From an uncultured Methylophilaceae bacterium (GTDB lineage Bacteria; Pseudomonadota; Gammaproteobacteria; Burkholderiales; Methylophilaceae), in the NCBI GenBank assembly GCA_903834185.1, contig CAILHX010000010.1, forward strand, positions 62,001 to 126,000: a DNA stretch of 64,000 nucleotides, written 5' to 3'. Each line of letters opens with the position of its first letter. Within the stretch, counting starts at the first letter, position 1. Positions 45,873 to 55,457 of the stretch are shown in pieces. The position numbers and the translations under genes were made by a program. Under the pieces are notes generated by a model. It saw only the letters and a program-made list of their open reading frames with translations. It ran no database searches and was not told the origin of the DNA.

Positions 45873-47756
45873 ATGGATAAACGGGGGAGCATCATCATTA
45901 AAGTAGGCCGCAACGACCCCTGCCCGTGTGGCAGTGGTAAAAAACACAAACAATGCTGCCAACAGTCAGCACCAGCTGCTGCATCGCAACCGGAAGAAAA
46001 CGGTATGGATGGCAACACACTCCTGCAAACAGCACTGTCTCACTTGCAAACAGGCCAATTTGCGCAAGCAGAGATACTTTACCAGACCTACCTCAGGGTT
46101 GACCCCAGGAATGCCGAAGTTTTTTATAACCATGGGCTTGCCCTGCAGCGTCAAGGCAAGCTGGATCCGGCTATTATCTCTTACCGGCATGCGCTGGAAT
46201 TAAAGCCGGGGCTCCTAGCGGCGCTGCAGAACATGGGGGAAGCACTGCATGTGCAGGGGAATCTGCAAGCGGCTGAACAATGCTATCGGCAGGCCTTATC
46301 GTTGCGGCCTGATCACGTCGAGATACTTAACAATCTGGGCATCGTTCTTAAAGAGCAGGGGCGTCTGGATGAGGCCATTGCGCATTACCAGCGCTCGTTA
46401 CAACTCGACCCTGGCCATTTTAAAGCTCATAACAATCTAGGGAATGCCTACAAGGAAATCGGCCTGCTAGACCAGGCGGTCATTAGCTATCAAAAAGCGC
46501 TGGAACTTAATCCGGGCCATGTCGAGACCTTAAGCAACCTCCTCTTCGTATTTAGCATACATCCGGATTGCTCGCCATCGCAATATCTGGAAAATGCGCG
46601 CCAATACGAAAACATCGTCAGAGGCCAAGCTACCCCCTATCGGCAATGGCCTGCGTTATCTAATAAAGAATTACCGCTCAGGATAGGCGTCATTTCCGGC
46701 GATTTGCGAACTCATCCCGTCGGCTTCTTTGTGGAAAGCATCATTGAGCATCTGAACGCCGGCATGATAGACCTTGTCGCTTACAGCACCACGCCACAGG
46801 AGGATGCGTTGACTGCCCGCATCAAACCCTACTTTGCTGCATGGCACTCTCTGGTCGGACTGAGCGACCAAACAGCCGCTCACAAGATACATAGTGATGG
46901 CATTCAGATTCTGATTGACCTTGCCGGGCACACCGCACACAACCGCCTGCCTATCTTTGCATGGAGGCCGGCACCGGTGCAGATTAGCTGGCTGGGTTAT
47001 TTTGCATCCACCGGTTTGGCAGAAATGGATTATGTGTTGACCGACATGGTTTCCACTCCGCAATTGCAGCAACAGTATTTCACCGAAACCATCGCCTATT
47101 TACCAGACACGCGCCTATGTTTCACCGTGCCAACCGCACCCGAAGTCGCGCCTCTACCTGCCCTAAGCAACGGCTATATCACTTTCGGTTGTTTTCAGAA
47201 TCTATCCAAGCTGGACGATGCGGTACTCACAACGTGGGCGCGGATACTGCAAGGTCTGCCCGATGCAAGATTAAGATTACAAAGCCATCAGCTAAAAGCG
47301 CCTGCAATACGCAAGTTGATGCTGGAAAGGCTACAGCATCACGGCATTACCGCCGAGCGGGTGCTTCTGGCAGAACCCGGTTCGCGCGCGTCTTACCTTT
47401 CCGCCCACGCTGATGTGGATGTGATACTCGACACCTTCCCCTATCCCGGAGGAACCACTACCTGCGAGGCATTGTGGATGGGGGTACCTACCGTTACCCT
47501 TGCCGGGGAGACACTCATTTCACGGCAGGGCGCAAGCATTCTGAGTTGCGTGGGACTCTCGGACTGGGTGGCGTCAGACACACATGATTACGTGGATAGC
47601 GCGATAAACAAAGCGAATGATTTACCGGGACTGGCTGCGCTCAGAGCTAGATTGCGACATCAGGTTCAAGCTTCTCCCTTGATCAATGCACCGCGCTTTG
47701 CCCGACATCTGGAGCATGCTTTGAGCAGTATCTGGGATAAAAAAACAGCCGGATAA
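45873..47756 (+). CDS. SEC-C / TPR / OGT-like (SPINDLY-type) protein
   Basis: A 627-residue protein with three parts. Residues 11-30 are a SEC-C zinc motif (Cys17, Cys19, Cys28, Cys29). Residues about 48-225 are five or so canonical TPRs. Residues about 265-620 are a glycosyltransferase family 41 catalytic region ([63 protein letters not shown]). GT41 enzymes add GlcNAc or other sugars to protein Ser/Thr or Asn. The fusion of SEC-C with OGT is the notable feature. The start at ATG 45873 agrees with the SEC-C motif being N-terminal. Confidence 0.9.
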   Translation: MDKRGSIIIKVGRNDPCPCGSGKKHKQCCQQSAPAAASQPEENGMDGNTLLQTALSHLQTGQFAQAEILYQTYLRVDPRNAEVFYNHGLALQRQGKLDPAIISYRHALELKPGLLAALQNMGEALHVQGNLQAAEQCYRQALSLRPDHVEILNNLGIVLKEQGRLDEAIAHYQRSLQLDPGHFKAHNNLGNAYKEIGLLDQAVISYQKALELNPGHVETLSNLLFVFSIHPDCSPSQYLENARQYENIVRGQATPYRQWPALSNKELPLRIGVISGDLRTHPVGFFVESIIEHLNAGMIDLVAYSTTPQEDALTARIKPYFAAWHSLVGLSDQTAAHKIHSDGIQILIDLAGHTAHNRLPIFAWRPAPVQISWLGYFASTGLAEMDYVLTDMVSTPQLQQQYFTETIAYLPDTRLCFTVPTAPEVAPLPALSNGYITFGCFQNLSKLDDAVLTTWARILQGLPDARLRLQSHQLKAPAIRKLMLERLQHHGITAERVLLAEPGSRASYLSAHADVDVILDTFPYPGGTTTCEALWMGVPTVTLAGETLISRQGASILSCVGLSDWVASDTHDYVDSAINKANDLPGLAALRARLRHQVQASPLINAPRFARHLEHALSSIWDKKTAG

Positions 47757-47779
47757 AGTGGCTTTTTATTTCAAAAAAA

Positions 47780-48614
47780 TTATTTGAACCGGTAAAGCCA
47801 ACTCACACGTAATTCAGTGCCGTCATACTTACCGCCGCTAGTTGCAATGTTGAAATGCTGCAGTCCGATATCCAATGTCGTATTGCCTGAGATCGCAATG
47901 CTGTCTCCGAGCTCAAATACGTCAGCAGTCGCATCCACGCGATAAGCCCTACGCACAACGAATACGGGATCACTGTCGACTGCTTTGGACAGACTTAACA
48001 ATCCGGGATCGGGCGACGAGGTAAATACCTGATCGCCGTCGCTACGTGAGACATTGGCATACAACGTTGTCTTTGGGCTGAATCGGTATTTCGGTGCCAG
48101 CATAGATCCGCTTGTGCTGCCAGGCATAGACATCACCCTGGCCTGCCCAGCGTTTTTCCGTTCCCACACCACCTTGCAGTTTGATTCTGTCGGTAATGTG
48201 GCTACTCACTGCAGCATCAAGTTGTAGCGCCGTTCCATCCCGTATATTGCTATTACTGTATGCATATCTTTCCAGCGTAGTGCCTATATCGAATACCGGT
48301 GCAGAGTAGCCAAGCATAGGCTGAAAACGGTAATCCATTCCGGCATTTGCGGTAATGTGGCTCAGGTCATCATAGTGCTGGTACTGATCAAGCTGGACAT
48401 GACTGTGCAGCAGGATACCGCTGGCAGGAGTGAGCAGCAAGGCGCGTTGTAAGCTGACGCCCAGACCGACGATGATGTCGCTTTTGATGTCCGCAGCGGA
48501 TTCGGCACGACTGACATTGTCATCGCGACTGGCGGACAGTTCAACATCCACCAACGTTGCCGCAAACGCATCATGCGCCATGATTAAACATATAAAAAAT
48601 ATGATACTTTTCAT
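47780..48614 (-). pseudogene. Outer-membrane beta-barrel protein interrupted by a frameshift
   Basis: From ATG 48614 a signal peptide (about 18 residues, ending AFA) leads into amphipathic beta strands (VDVELSASRDDNVSRAES and onward), until the frame ends at 48042 with a non-family tail. The overlapping frame to 47780 carries the rest of the barrel, starting about KYRFSPKTTLYANVSRSDG and ending SWLYRFK. Removing one base near 48097-48102 joins them as YAGT-KYRFSPKT, about 277 residues. Either a recent inactivating mutation or a sequence error. It diverges from the FecR gene 53 bases away, and the two are probably partners. Confidence 0.72.
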
Positions 48615-48667
48615 TGTTCTTATTATAAGCTTTATCGTAATGCTTCTGCATTGGAGAGTAAGCTGAT

Positions 48668-49354
48668 ATGCGACACACCGACGAAACACGGCGCCAATTC
48701 CTGTTGCAAGCCCTGGCAGCGGGATTATTCGTTGCCGTGCCTAGCAGTCATGCTGAGGTATTGGGAAAAGTACCAGGTCCGCTACCTCCAGGAAAATCCA
48801 TCTATAGCCTGAACGGCATCCTGCGCGTGAACGGCGTAGTTGCCGATGCAGACACAGTCATTAGCGCCAACGACACTTTACATACGGAGTCCAATAGTCA
48901 GGCGATCTTTGCTGTGGGACATGATGCATTCATACTGCGCGAGAATAGTGAACTGACACTGAGTAGTGATGGCACGCTAGTGAGCGGGCTACGTCTGGTA
49001 AGTGGTGCGTTATTGTCGGTTTTCGGTAAAAGCCGTCACCAGATCGTAACGCCAACTGCCACTATCGGTATCCGTGGCACCGGCGTTTATGCGGAAGCCA
49101 GTGCCGATGTTTCGTATATTTGTACCTGTTACGGCATCACCGAGATAGGCGCAAACAGAGTACCGGATACGAAACAGACGATCACTTCCAGGCATCATGA
49201 TGCCCCACGTTACATCACCGCAGCAGGGGAGATTCAGGAAGCGCCTTTCATCAATCATACCGACGAGGAGCTGATGCTGATCGAAACGCTGGTAGGTCGC
49301 GTCACGCCGTTCTCGCTGTTTGATGACGGCTATGGCGGCCCCAAGCGTTACTAA
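48668..49354 (+). CDS. Tat-exported FecR-domain protein
   Basis: A 228-residue protein. TRRQFLLQALAAGLFVA (7-23) is a twin-arginine-type signal ending at HA. The FecR domain spans about 45-145 (LNGILRVNGVVADADTVIS, IVTPTATIGIRGTGVY). The tail carries CTC at 152-154, HH at 176-177 and His197, a possible metal site. It lacks the N-terminal anti-sigma region of true FecR, so it is not a classic siderophore regulator. Divergent from the beta-barrel gene. Confidence 0.82.
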   Translation: MRHTDETRRQFLLQALAAGLFVAVPSSHAEVLGKVPGPLPPGKSIYSLNGILRVNGVVADADTVISANDTLHTESNSQAIFAVGHDAFILRENSELTLSSDGTLVSGLRLVSGALLSVFGKSRHQIVTPTATIGIRGTGVYAEASADVSYICTCYGITEIGANRVPDTKQTITSRHHDAPRYITAAGEIQEAPFINHTDEELMLIETLVGRVTPFSLFDDGYGGPKRY

Positions 49355-49364
49355 GCCAGCGTTA

Positions 49365-51218
49365 TCAAGCAGTCGCAGCAGCTTCGTCAACCACATCTTC
49401 AGCAAGAAAGCCTCCGCTCTGATGCGCCCACAGCGAGGCATATAATCCGCCGTTGGCGAGCAGGCTTTGATGATCGCCTTCTTCTATGATGCGCCCATGA
49501 TCAAGGACGATCAATCTATCCATTGCAGCGATGGTGGAAAGGCGGTGGGCGATGGCGACCACGGTCTTGCCTTCCATCAGCCGGTACAAACTACTCTGGA
49601 TGGCGGATTCCACTTCCGAATCCAGCGCACTGGTCGCTTCATCCAGTAGCAATATGGGCGCATCTTTCAGCATCACTCTGGCAATGGCGATACGCTGGCG
49701 CTGGCCGCCCGAGAGTTTCACCCCGCGTTCGCCGACATGGGCATCATATGCTGCTCTACCCATCGGGTCGTGCAAGGTCTGGATGAATTCATGCGCTTCG
49801 GCACGCCTGGCAGCGGACATCATCTCTGCCTCCCCGGCATCCGGGCGACCATACAGAATATTTTCACTCACGGAACGGTGAAGTAACGAAGTGTCCTGCG
49901 TTACCATGCCGATACTCTCACGCAGACTGTTCTGCGTGACTTTGGAAATATCCTGTCCATCAATAAGCACCTTGCCTGCTTCTACATCGTAAAACCTTAG
50001 CAGCAAGTTGACGATGGTGGATTTCCCGGCACCGGAGCGCCCTACCAATCCCACTTTTTCACCAGGGCGAATTTTAAGCGTGAAGTTGTCCAGCACCTTA
50101 CGCTGGCCGCCATACGCAAAATCCACCTGCTCGAAGCGTATCTCGCCTTGCGTGACTTCCAGCGGCACGGCATTTGGCACGTCATTCACCAGATGTGCAC
50201 TGGACAGGGTATTGATGCCATCCTGCACTGTCCCCACCTGCTCGAACAGCGATGTCATTTCCCACATGATCCAGTGCGACATACCGTGCAATCGCAGCAC
50301 CATGGCCGTCACTGCCGCCACACCGCCCACGCCCACCTCGCCTTGGGTCCAGAGCCGCAAGGCGATACCCGCGCTAAACATGATGAGTATCATGATCAGC
50401 ACATGATTCAGGATCTCTACGCTACTCACCAAACGCATCTGTCTATGTACCGCGCGTACGAATTCCTGCATCGCGGATCTGGCATAACCCGCCTCGCGCC
50501 CGGCATGCGAGAATAATTTCACTGTGGCAATATTGGTGTAGGCATCGGTGATACGCCCGGTCATGATGGACCGCGCATCGGCCTGCGCTTGAGACACTTT
50601 GCTTAAACGCGGAACAAAATATAGCAGTGCGCTGCAATAGAGCACCAGCCAGCCGATAAAAGGCAGCAGGAGCGCGTGATGAAAATGATGGACCACCGCC
50701 AGCAGGGTCACGAAATAGATCACAACGAACACCAGAATATCCGCCAGGATGAACCACATATCACGCACTGCCAGTGCCGTCTGCATCACTTTGGCCGCCA
50801 CGCGCCCGGCGAATTCGTCCTGATAGAACGACATGCTCTGCCCCAGCATCAGCCGGTGAAAATTCCAGCGTAACCTCATCGGGAAATTACCCGCCAGCAC
50901 CTGATGTTTGATAATGGTCTGCAATGCGACCAAGACGATGCTGGCGGTCAGGATCGCAGCCAGCAATAATAGATGACCTCGTTGCTGCGTCCATAACAGC
51001 GCAGGCGGCACATGACTTAACCAGTCCACTACCCGGCCCATCATGGCAAACAGCAAGGCTTCGAATGCGCCGATAAGGGCGGTCAGCAGCGTCATGCCGA
51101 ACATGAACATGCGCAAGCCCTTGGTGCAAGACCAGGCGAATGCCCAGAAACTGCGCGGCGGCGTAGTCAGGACTGCATCGGGGAAAGGGGTGAGGAGCTT
51201 TTCAAACCAGCCGTACAT
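49365..51218 (-). CDS. MsbA-like ABC exporter (fused permease-ATPase)
   Basis: A 617-residue half-transporter. Six membrane helices fill the first 340 residues. The ATPase has GRSGAGKST (Walker A, about 407), signature LSGGQRQRIAIARVML and Walker B ILLLDEATSALD. It resembles lipid A or drug exporters of the MsbA/LmrA group; the substrate cannot be named. The N-terminus is longer than in MsbA by about 40 residues. Convergent with the FecR gene. Confidence 0.9.
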   Translation of the reverse strand: MYGWFEKLLTPFPDAVLTTPPRSFWAFAWSCTKGLRMFMFGMTLLTALIGAFEALLFAMMGRVVDWLSHVPPALLWTQQRGHLLLLAAILTASIVLVALQTIIKHQVLAGNFPMRLRWNFHRLMLGQSMSFYQDEFAGRVAAKVMQTALAVRDMWFILADILVFVVIYFVTLLAVVHHFHHALLLPFIGWLVLYCSALLYFVPRLSKVSQAQADARSIMTGRITDAYTNIATVKLFSHAGREAGYARSAMQEFVRAVHRQMRLVSSVEILNHVLIMILIMFSAGIALRLWTQGEVGVGGVAAVTAMVLRLHGMSHWIMWEMTSLFEQVGTVQDGINTLSSAHLVNDVPNAVPLEVTQGEIRFEQVDFAYGGQRKVLDNFTLKIRPGEKVGLVGRSGAGKSTIVNLLLRFYDVEAGKVLIDGQDISKVTQNSLRESIGMVTQDTSLLHRSVSENILYGRPDAGEAEMMSAARRAEAHEFIQTLHDPMGRAAYDAHVGERGVKLSGGQRQRIAIARVMLKDAPILLLDEATSALDSEVESAIQSSLYRLMEGKTVVAIAHRLSTIAAMDRLIVLDHGRIIEEGDHQSLLANGGLYASLWAHQSGGFLAEDVVDEAAATA

Positions 51219-51317
51219 GGATTATGTTGAATCAAATGAAAGAGGATGCTTTATACCATTCCGTCGTATCATTGGCTCGATGACCACATGCGAAATACGT
51301 CACTGATAATATAAAAC

Positions 51318-51797
51318 TTAAAGTCCCAATTCGCCAAGACCGGGATGGTCGTCGGGACGCCGTCCCTGCGGCCAGTGATATTTGCGCTCGGATTCCTGGA
51401 TAGCCAGATCGTTGATACTGGCAAAACGACGCTGCATCAGGCCATGCTCATCGAACTCCCAATTCTCGTTGCCGTAGGAACGGAACCAGTTACCTGCCGC
51501 ATCATGCCATTCGTAGGCAAAGCGAACGGCGATGCGATTGCCTTCGAAAGCCCATAACTCCTTGATCAGCCGGTATTCGAGCTCTTTTTCCCATTTACGG
51601 GTAAGGAATTGCACGATCTCTTCCCTGCCACGCGGAAACTCGGCACGGTTACGCCATTGACTATCCGCAGTGTAGGCGAGTGAAACGCGTACCGGGTCGC
51701 GGCTGTTCCAGCCGTCTTCGGCCATTCTGACTTTCTGTATCGCGGTTTCCCGCGTGAATGGTGGGAACGGCGGTTTTGCTGCATTGGATTGATTCAT
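51318..51797 (-). CDS. DUF1348 / NTF2-like protein
   Basis: A 159-residue cone-shaped NTF2-fold protein of the DUF1348 family, recognised by [24 protein letters not shown] and the terminal [17 protein letters not shown]. Function unknown; it usually travels with LysR regulators and redox enzymes. ATG 51797 follows AAGGAG by seven bases; the upstream start would overlap the preceding gene. Confidence 0.88.
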   Translation of the reverse strand: MNQSNAAKPPFPPFTRETAIQKVRMAEDGWNSRDPVRVSLAYTADSQWRNRAEFPRGREEIVQFLTRKWEKELEYRLIKELWAFEGNRIAVRFAYEWHDAAGNWFRSYGNENWEFDEHGLMQRRFASINDLAIQESERKYHWPQGRRPDDHPGLGELGL

Positions 51798-51807
51798 CAG
51801 TGGCTCC

Positions 51808-52419
51808 TTAGTCAATATGTGCCGCTACCTGTGCCAATTTTTCTTTCAATTCCCGGTTTTCTTCTAGCAGGGGAAAAATGATCCTGCGCACTTCTTCATC
51901 TGAAAATCGTGGCGTAATGTGCTGCGGACAATTCCAGTCCAGCGCTTCTAAAGTCAATATTACCCCACGTTCAACGCGTGCCCGGTAACCGGGCACTGCG
52001 AGCCTGGCAACTAAATCTGCTTCGTTATCCATATCAACGATACGCGCCCGCGCCCATATCTTCAAACGCTGCCGGTTGGGGTAATCCATCAGAAATAGAC
52101 TTACTCTATCATCTGAGTTCAAATTGCCGACGCTGATATATTGCCTGTTACCCTTGAAGTCGGCAAATCCTATGTGCGTGTCGTCCAGCACCTTGAGGAA
52201 TCCCTTTGGACCGCCACGGTACTGAAAGTAAGGCCACCCGCTCTCGCTCACTGACCCCATGTAAAAACTATCGCGCTCGGCGAGAAAATCAATCTCGTAC
52301 CTGGTCAGGATGTCCTGTCGTGCTCCACCCCCACCCAGCCCACTATAGCGGCTGCCATAACGATGTTGCGCAGCCCTGACCGAGTTCGTGAATGCGATGT
52401 CTTCGAAAGCGCGAGTCAT
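51808..52419 (-). CDS. Pyridoxamine 5'-phosphate oxidase-like flavin protein
   Basis: A 203-residue split-barrel flavin-binding protein. [27 protein letters not shown] and the [11 protein letters not shown] block are typical of the COG3576-type PNPOx-like family. Probably FMN-dependent oxidoreductase; substrate unknown. Ten bases upstream of the DUF1348 gene in the LysR-flanked cluster. Confidence 0.87.
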   Translation of the reverse strand: MTRAFEDIAFTNSVRAAQHRYGSRYSGLGGGGARQDILTRYEIDFLAERDSFYMGSVSESGWPYFQYRGGPKGFLKVLDDTHIGFADFKGNRQYISVGNLNSDDRVSLFLMDYPNRQRLKIWARARIVDMDNEADLVARLAVPGYRARVERGVILTLEALDWNCPQHITPRFSDEEVRRIIFPLLEENRELKEKLAQVAAHID

Positions 52420-52469
52420 GATTCCATCCTCCTTATGTCTATGCTTAAGCTAGTTAACATGCCCTTGAT

Positions 52470-53030
52470 TTACCTGCCATTGGCTGCACTCACTTTGTGC
52501 TCAACCAGCGGGAAGTCGATCTCGGTCAGGGCGACTTCATTGACGTAGTTGGTCAACGTAGTGAGCGCCACATGCAGCACGATCTCCACCACCTCGGCAT
52601 CGCTGAAGCCCGCTGCCTTGACCGCCTGCACTTCAGCATCCGCCACATGACCGCGCTTGTTTGCGACACTGGCAGCAAAAAGTACGGCAGCATTGGCCTT
52701 GGGGTCGGATGACTTGCCGTTGCGGTTCTCCTCGATTTCGGCATCGTCCAGTTTGGCAAAATTCTTTGCCAGATAACTGTGAGCAGATAAACAATAGCTA
52801 CAGGCATTGATCTCGGAGATAGCAAGTGCGATGCGCTCACTGGTCTTGATGCCTATGCTGCCTTTGGACAGAGCGCCATTAAGGCTTAAATAGCCCTCCA
52901 ACGCTGCCGGGCTATTACCGACCAGCTTCATCAAATTAGGCACAACACCTAATTGCTTTTGTACTGCTGCCAGTAACGGCAAAGTGGCTGCTGGTGTCTG
53001 TGCTGCGGTTGGGATAGCGATTCTGTTCAT
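52470..53030 (-). CDS. AhpD-like carboxymuconolactone decarboxylase family protein
   Basis: A 186-residue protein with the AhpD core Glu73-X3-Cys77-X2-Cys80-X3-His84 (EINACSYCLSAH), the peroxidase redox pair and proton relay. It likely reduces peroxides or acts on electrophiles. First gene of the three-gene cluster transcribed away from the LysR gene. Confidence 0.9.
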   Translation of the reverse strand: MNRIAIPTAAQTPAATLPLLAAVQKQLGVVPNLMKLVGNSPAALEGYLSLNGALSKGSIGIKTSERIALAISEINACSYCLSAHSYLAKNFAKLDDAEIEENRNGKSSDPKANAAVLFAASVANKRGHVADAEVQAVKAAGFSDAEVVEIVLHVALTTLTNYVNEVALTEIDFPLVEHKVSAANGR

Positions 53031-53113
53031 GATGTTGCTCCTATTATTAAGTGGGTTGATTTAGTCACGACGCCTCTGCGTTGCGAACGACTACACTTTA
53101 ATTAAATACAATT

Positions 53114-53149
53114 GAATAAAGAATACATAAAATATACAATTCATTATTC
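53114..53149. promoter_or_regulatory. Candidate LysR operator
   Basis: GAATAAAGAAT (53114-53124) and ATTCATTATTC (53139-53149) are inverted copies matching at 10 of 11 positions, with a 14-base spacer, in the 151-bp gap between the AhpD-like gene and the LysR gene. Position and dyad fit autoregulation and control of the divergent cluster. Confidence 0.5.
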
Positions 53150-53181
53150 CATTTTCAGGAACAGTCTATAAGACATTGCCC

Positions 53182-54087
53182 ATGGACAGATTGAATCTGA
53201 TGACGGTATTCGTGGCAGTGGCAGAACAAGAAAGCTTCGCTGGCGGGGCGCGACGTTTACAAATGTCGCCGCCCGCCGTAACCAGGGCAGTGGCCGCCCT
53301 GGAAGAACGGCTGGGAGTAAAGTTGCTGAACCGTACTACCCGCCATGTGCGTGTCACCGATGCAGGGCAACGCTATCTCGACGATGCGCGCCGCATCATC
53401 GCGGAAGCCGATGAAGCCGATGAAGCTGCTGCAGGTATCAATGCCGAACCGCGCGGACATTTAGCGGTCACTGCGCCTGCATTATTCGGCAGGATGTTCG
53501 TATTGCCGGGGATCGTTGAATATCTTCAGCGCTATCCTGAGATGGAGGTTTCGTCCATGTTTCTGGATCGCGTAGTCAATCTGCTGGAAGAAGGACAGGA
53601 TGTTGGGATCCGTATCGGAGAGTTGCCGGACTCCAGCATGAAAGCGTTGCGCGTAGGGCAAGTGCACCGTGTATTGTGCGCATCAGCGGACTATCTGGAA
53701 AAACATGGCACACCAATGCGTCCTGCCGATATCCTGGAACATACGTTGATTTCATCGACTACCGTCAGCGCTACGCACGAATGGAGATTTGGTCACGACG
53801 CAAAACACCGTGCCCCAAGCATCAAAATCAAACCCCGGCTCACCGTCACCACAAATGATGCAGCCATTGAGGCTGCTGTACGAGGGTTTGGCATCACGCG
53901 ACTGATGTCTTATCAGGCTGCGCCCTACCTTGCGTCCGGGCAGCTTCGATTGATATTGCAGAAGTTTGAACCGGCTCCGGAACCTATCCATGTGTTACAT
54001 CGGGAAGGACGCTACGCGTCGGTAAAGATTCGGTCCTTTGTGGATATGATCGCCGCGCGCTTAAGAGCAGACCGCGCGCTGAATTGA
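53182..54087 (+). CDS. LysR-type transcriptional regulator
   Basis: A 301-residue regulator. The N-terminal winged HTH (residues 1-60) includes AVAEQESFAGGARRLQMSPPAVTRAVAALE and is followed by the effector domain. Start is ATG 53182; an upstream in-frame TTG is less likely. Divergent from the AhpD-like/PNPOx-like/DUF1348 genes, which it presumably controls. The effector is unknown. Confidence 0.93.
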   Translation: MDRLNLMTVFVAVAEQESFAGGARRLQMSPPAVTRAVAALEERLGVKLLNRTTRHVRVTDAGQRYLDDARRIIAEADEADEAAAGINAEPRGHLAVTAPALFGRMFVLPGIVEYLQRYPEMEVSSMFLDRVVNLLEEGQDVGIRIGELPDSSMKALRVGQVHRVLCASADYLEKHGTPMRPADILEHTLISSTTVSATHEWRFGHDAKHRAPSIKIKPRLTVTTNDAAIEAAVRGFGITRLMSYQAAPYLASGQLRLILQKFEPAPEPIHVLHREGRYASVKIRSFVDMIAARLRADRALN

Positions 54088-54121
54088 GCCTTTTTTGATT
54101 ATATTGATTTAGAATCCCGCC

Positions 54122-54793
54122 ATGCGACTTCCTCATCATGTACTTGGTCACCAGCTAAAGGCCAGGCCTATACTTTTCACTTCCGTATTGGTCGGTATAT
54201 TATCGTTTCTGTTACTACCCGGATGGCTGGCTTTACATGAGGTCACCCGCCTGATCGTCGCCTGGAACACCGGAGTTTGCCTTTATCTGGTGCTTTGCGG
54301 AATCATTATATCCGGCTCGACGCAGGAAGAAATACGTAAAAGAGCCGTGCTGCAGGATCAAGGGCAACTGGTTATTCTTGCGCTGGTCGTGCTGGCAGCG
54401 ATCGCCAGCCTTACCGCGATTGTAGGGGAGCTTGCAGCGGTAAGGGAAATGCACGGGACACTGAAAGCAGAACACATCGCACTGGCCGGGTTCACCATTG
54501 TCTCTTCCTGGCTTTTCACCCATATGATGTTCGCCATGCACTATGCGCATGAATATTATCTTGCAGGCAACCAGAAATGCGGCCCCGGCCTGAACTTCCC
54601 GGAAGACACTGCGCCGGACTATATGGATTTCCTCTATTTTTCTGCCGTGATCGGTACATCAGGCCAGACCGCCGATGTTTCCTTTACCTCCAAATCCATG
54701 CGCCGCGTCGGCCTGGTGCATTGTGTACTGGCGTTCTTCTTCAATACCACAGTGCTTGCGTTGACGATCAATATCGCCGCTGGCCTTTTTTAG
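54122..54793 (+). CDS. DUF1345 integral membrane protein
   Basis: A 223-residue protein with about six membrane helices. HEVTRLIVAWNTGVCLYL, FTHMMFAMHYAHEYY and DFLYFSAVIGTSGQTADV are characteristic DUF1345 blocks. The last resembles the pore-loop region of two-helix channels, but function is unproved. It starts 34 bases after lysR and is followed by a histidine phosphatase gene 14 bases later. Confidence 0.87.
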   Translation: MRLPHHVLGHQLKARPILFTSVLVGILSFLLLPGWLALHEVTRLIVAWNTGVCLYLVLCGIIISGSTQEEIRKRAVLQDQGQLVILALVVLAAIASLTAIVGELAAVREMHGTLKAEHIALAGFTIVSSWLFTHMMFAMHYAHEYYLAGNQKCGPGLNFPEDTAPDYMDFLYFSAVIGTSGQTADVSFTSKSMRRVGLVHCVLAFFFNTTVLALTINIAAGLF

Positions 54794-54807
54794 AAACGCG
54801 CACGCAG

Positions 54808-55419
54808 ATGAAGATACCCTTGCCTCTCGTCATCACCTCATGCGGACTGCTGCTCGCCATGGCAAGCACCCTATGTACAGCTGAGACCATCGTCATGATA
54901 CGGCATGCAGAAAAACCTGACGGGGGTCTCGGGCAACTAAGCTGTCAGGGACTAAACCGGGCATTGGCATTGCCTGAAGTGCTGCTGGGCAAGTTCGGGC
55001 TACCTGCTGTCATATTTGCGCCAAACCCCGGCGTGCAAAAATCCGATCAAGGACAAAACTACAATTACATCCGCCCACTTGCTACCATTGAACCAACTGC
55101 CATCCGTGCCGGCCTGCCGGTAAACACAGAGTTTGGCTTCATGGATATAGCAGCGCTAAAGGCGGTGTTGCTGAACAAGGATTTTCAAAACAAGACCGTG
55201 TTTGTCGCATGGGAGCATAAACTGCTGGAACAACTTGCACGCGATGTAGTGCAGCAGCTTGGCGCAGATGGCACTGCCGTTCCTACCTGGAGCGGCAAAG
55301 ATTTCGACAGCATTTATGTCATTAACATTGCGCAAGATACCGATGGCAATAGCTCAGTTTCGTTCTACGTGGATCAACAGCATCTGAACGACCTTTCAAC
55401 TGAGTGTCCAGGTAAATGA
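54808..55419 (+). CDS. Exported histidine-phosphatase-family protein
   Basis: A 203-residue protein from ATG 54808; the frame is open further upstream but would overlap the DUF1345 gene. A signal peptide (about 1-25, ending CTA) precedes the phosphatase motif VMIRHAEKP (about 28-36). The second catalytic His is probably in WEHKLLEQ. Likely a periplasmic phosphatase with unknown substrate. Confidence 0.82.
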   Translation: MKIPLPLVITSCGLLLAMASTLCTAETIVMIRHAEKPDGGLGQLSCQGLNRALALPEVLLGKFGLPAVIFAPNPGVQKSDQGQNYNYIRPLATIEPTAIRAGLPVNTEFGFMDIAALKAVLLNKDFQNKTVFVAWEHKLLEQLARDVVQQLGADGTAVPTWSGKDFDSIYVINIAQDTDGNSSVSFYVDQQHLNDLSTECPGK

Positions 55420-55457
55420 ATAAAATTTAATCGCAACCATATGGAGAATCAAAGTTT

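Noticed and set aside
47743-47767. Possible terminator AGCC/GGCT plus T run between the OGT-like gene and the barrel
   Set aside because: Only four solid pairs with a nine-base loop; too weak to call.
54577-55419. 280-residue version of the histidine phosphatase
   Set aside because: The N-terminal 77 codons overlap the DUF1345 gene in another frame; the ATG at 54808 gives a proper signal peptide.
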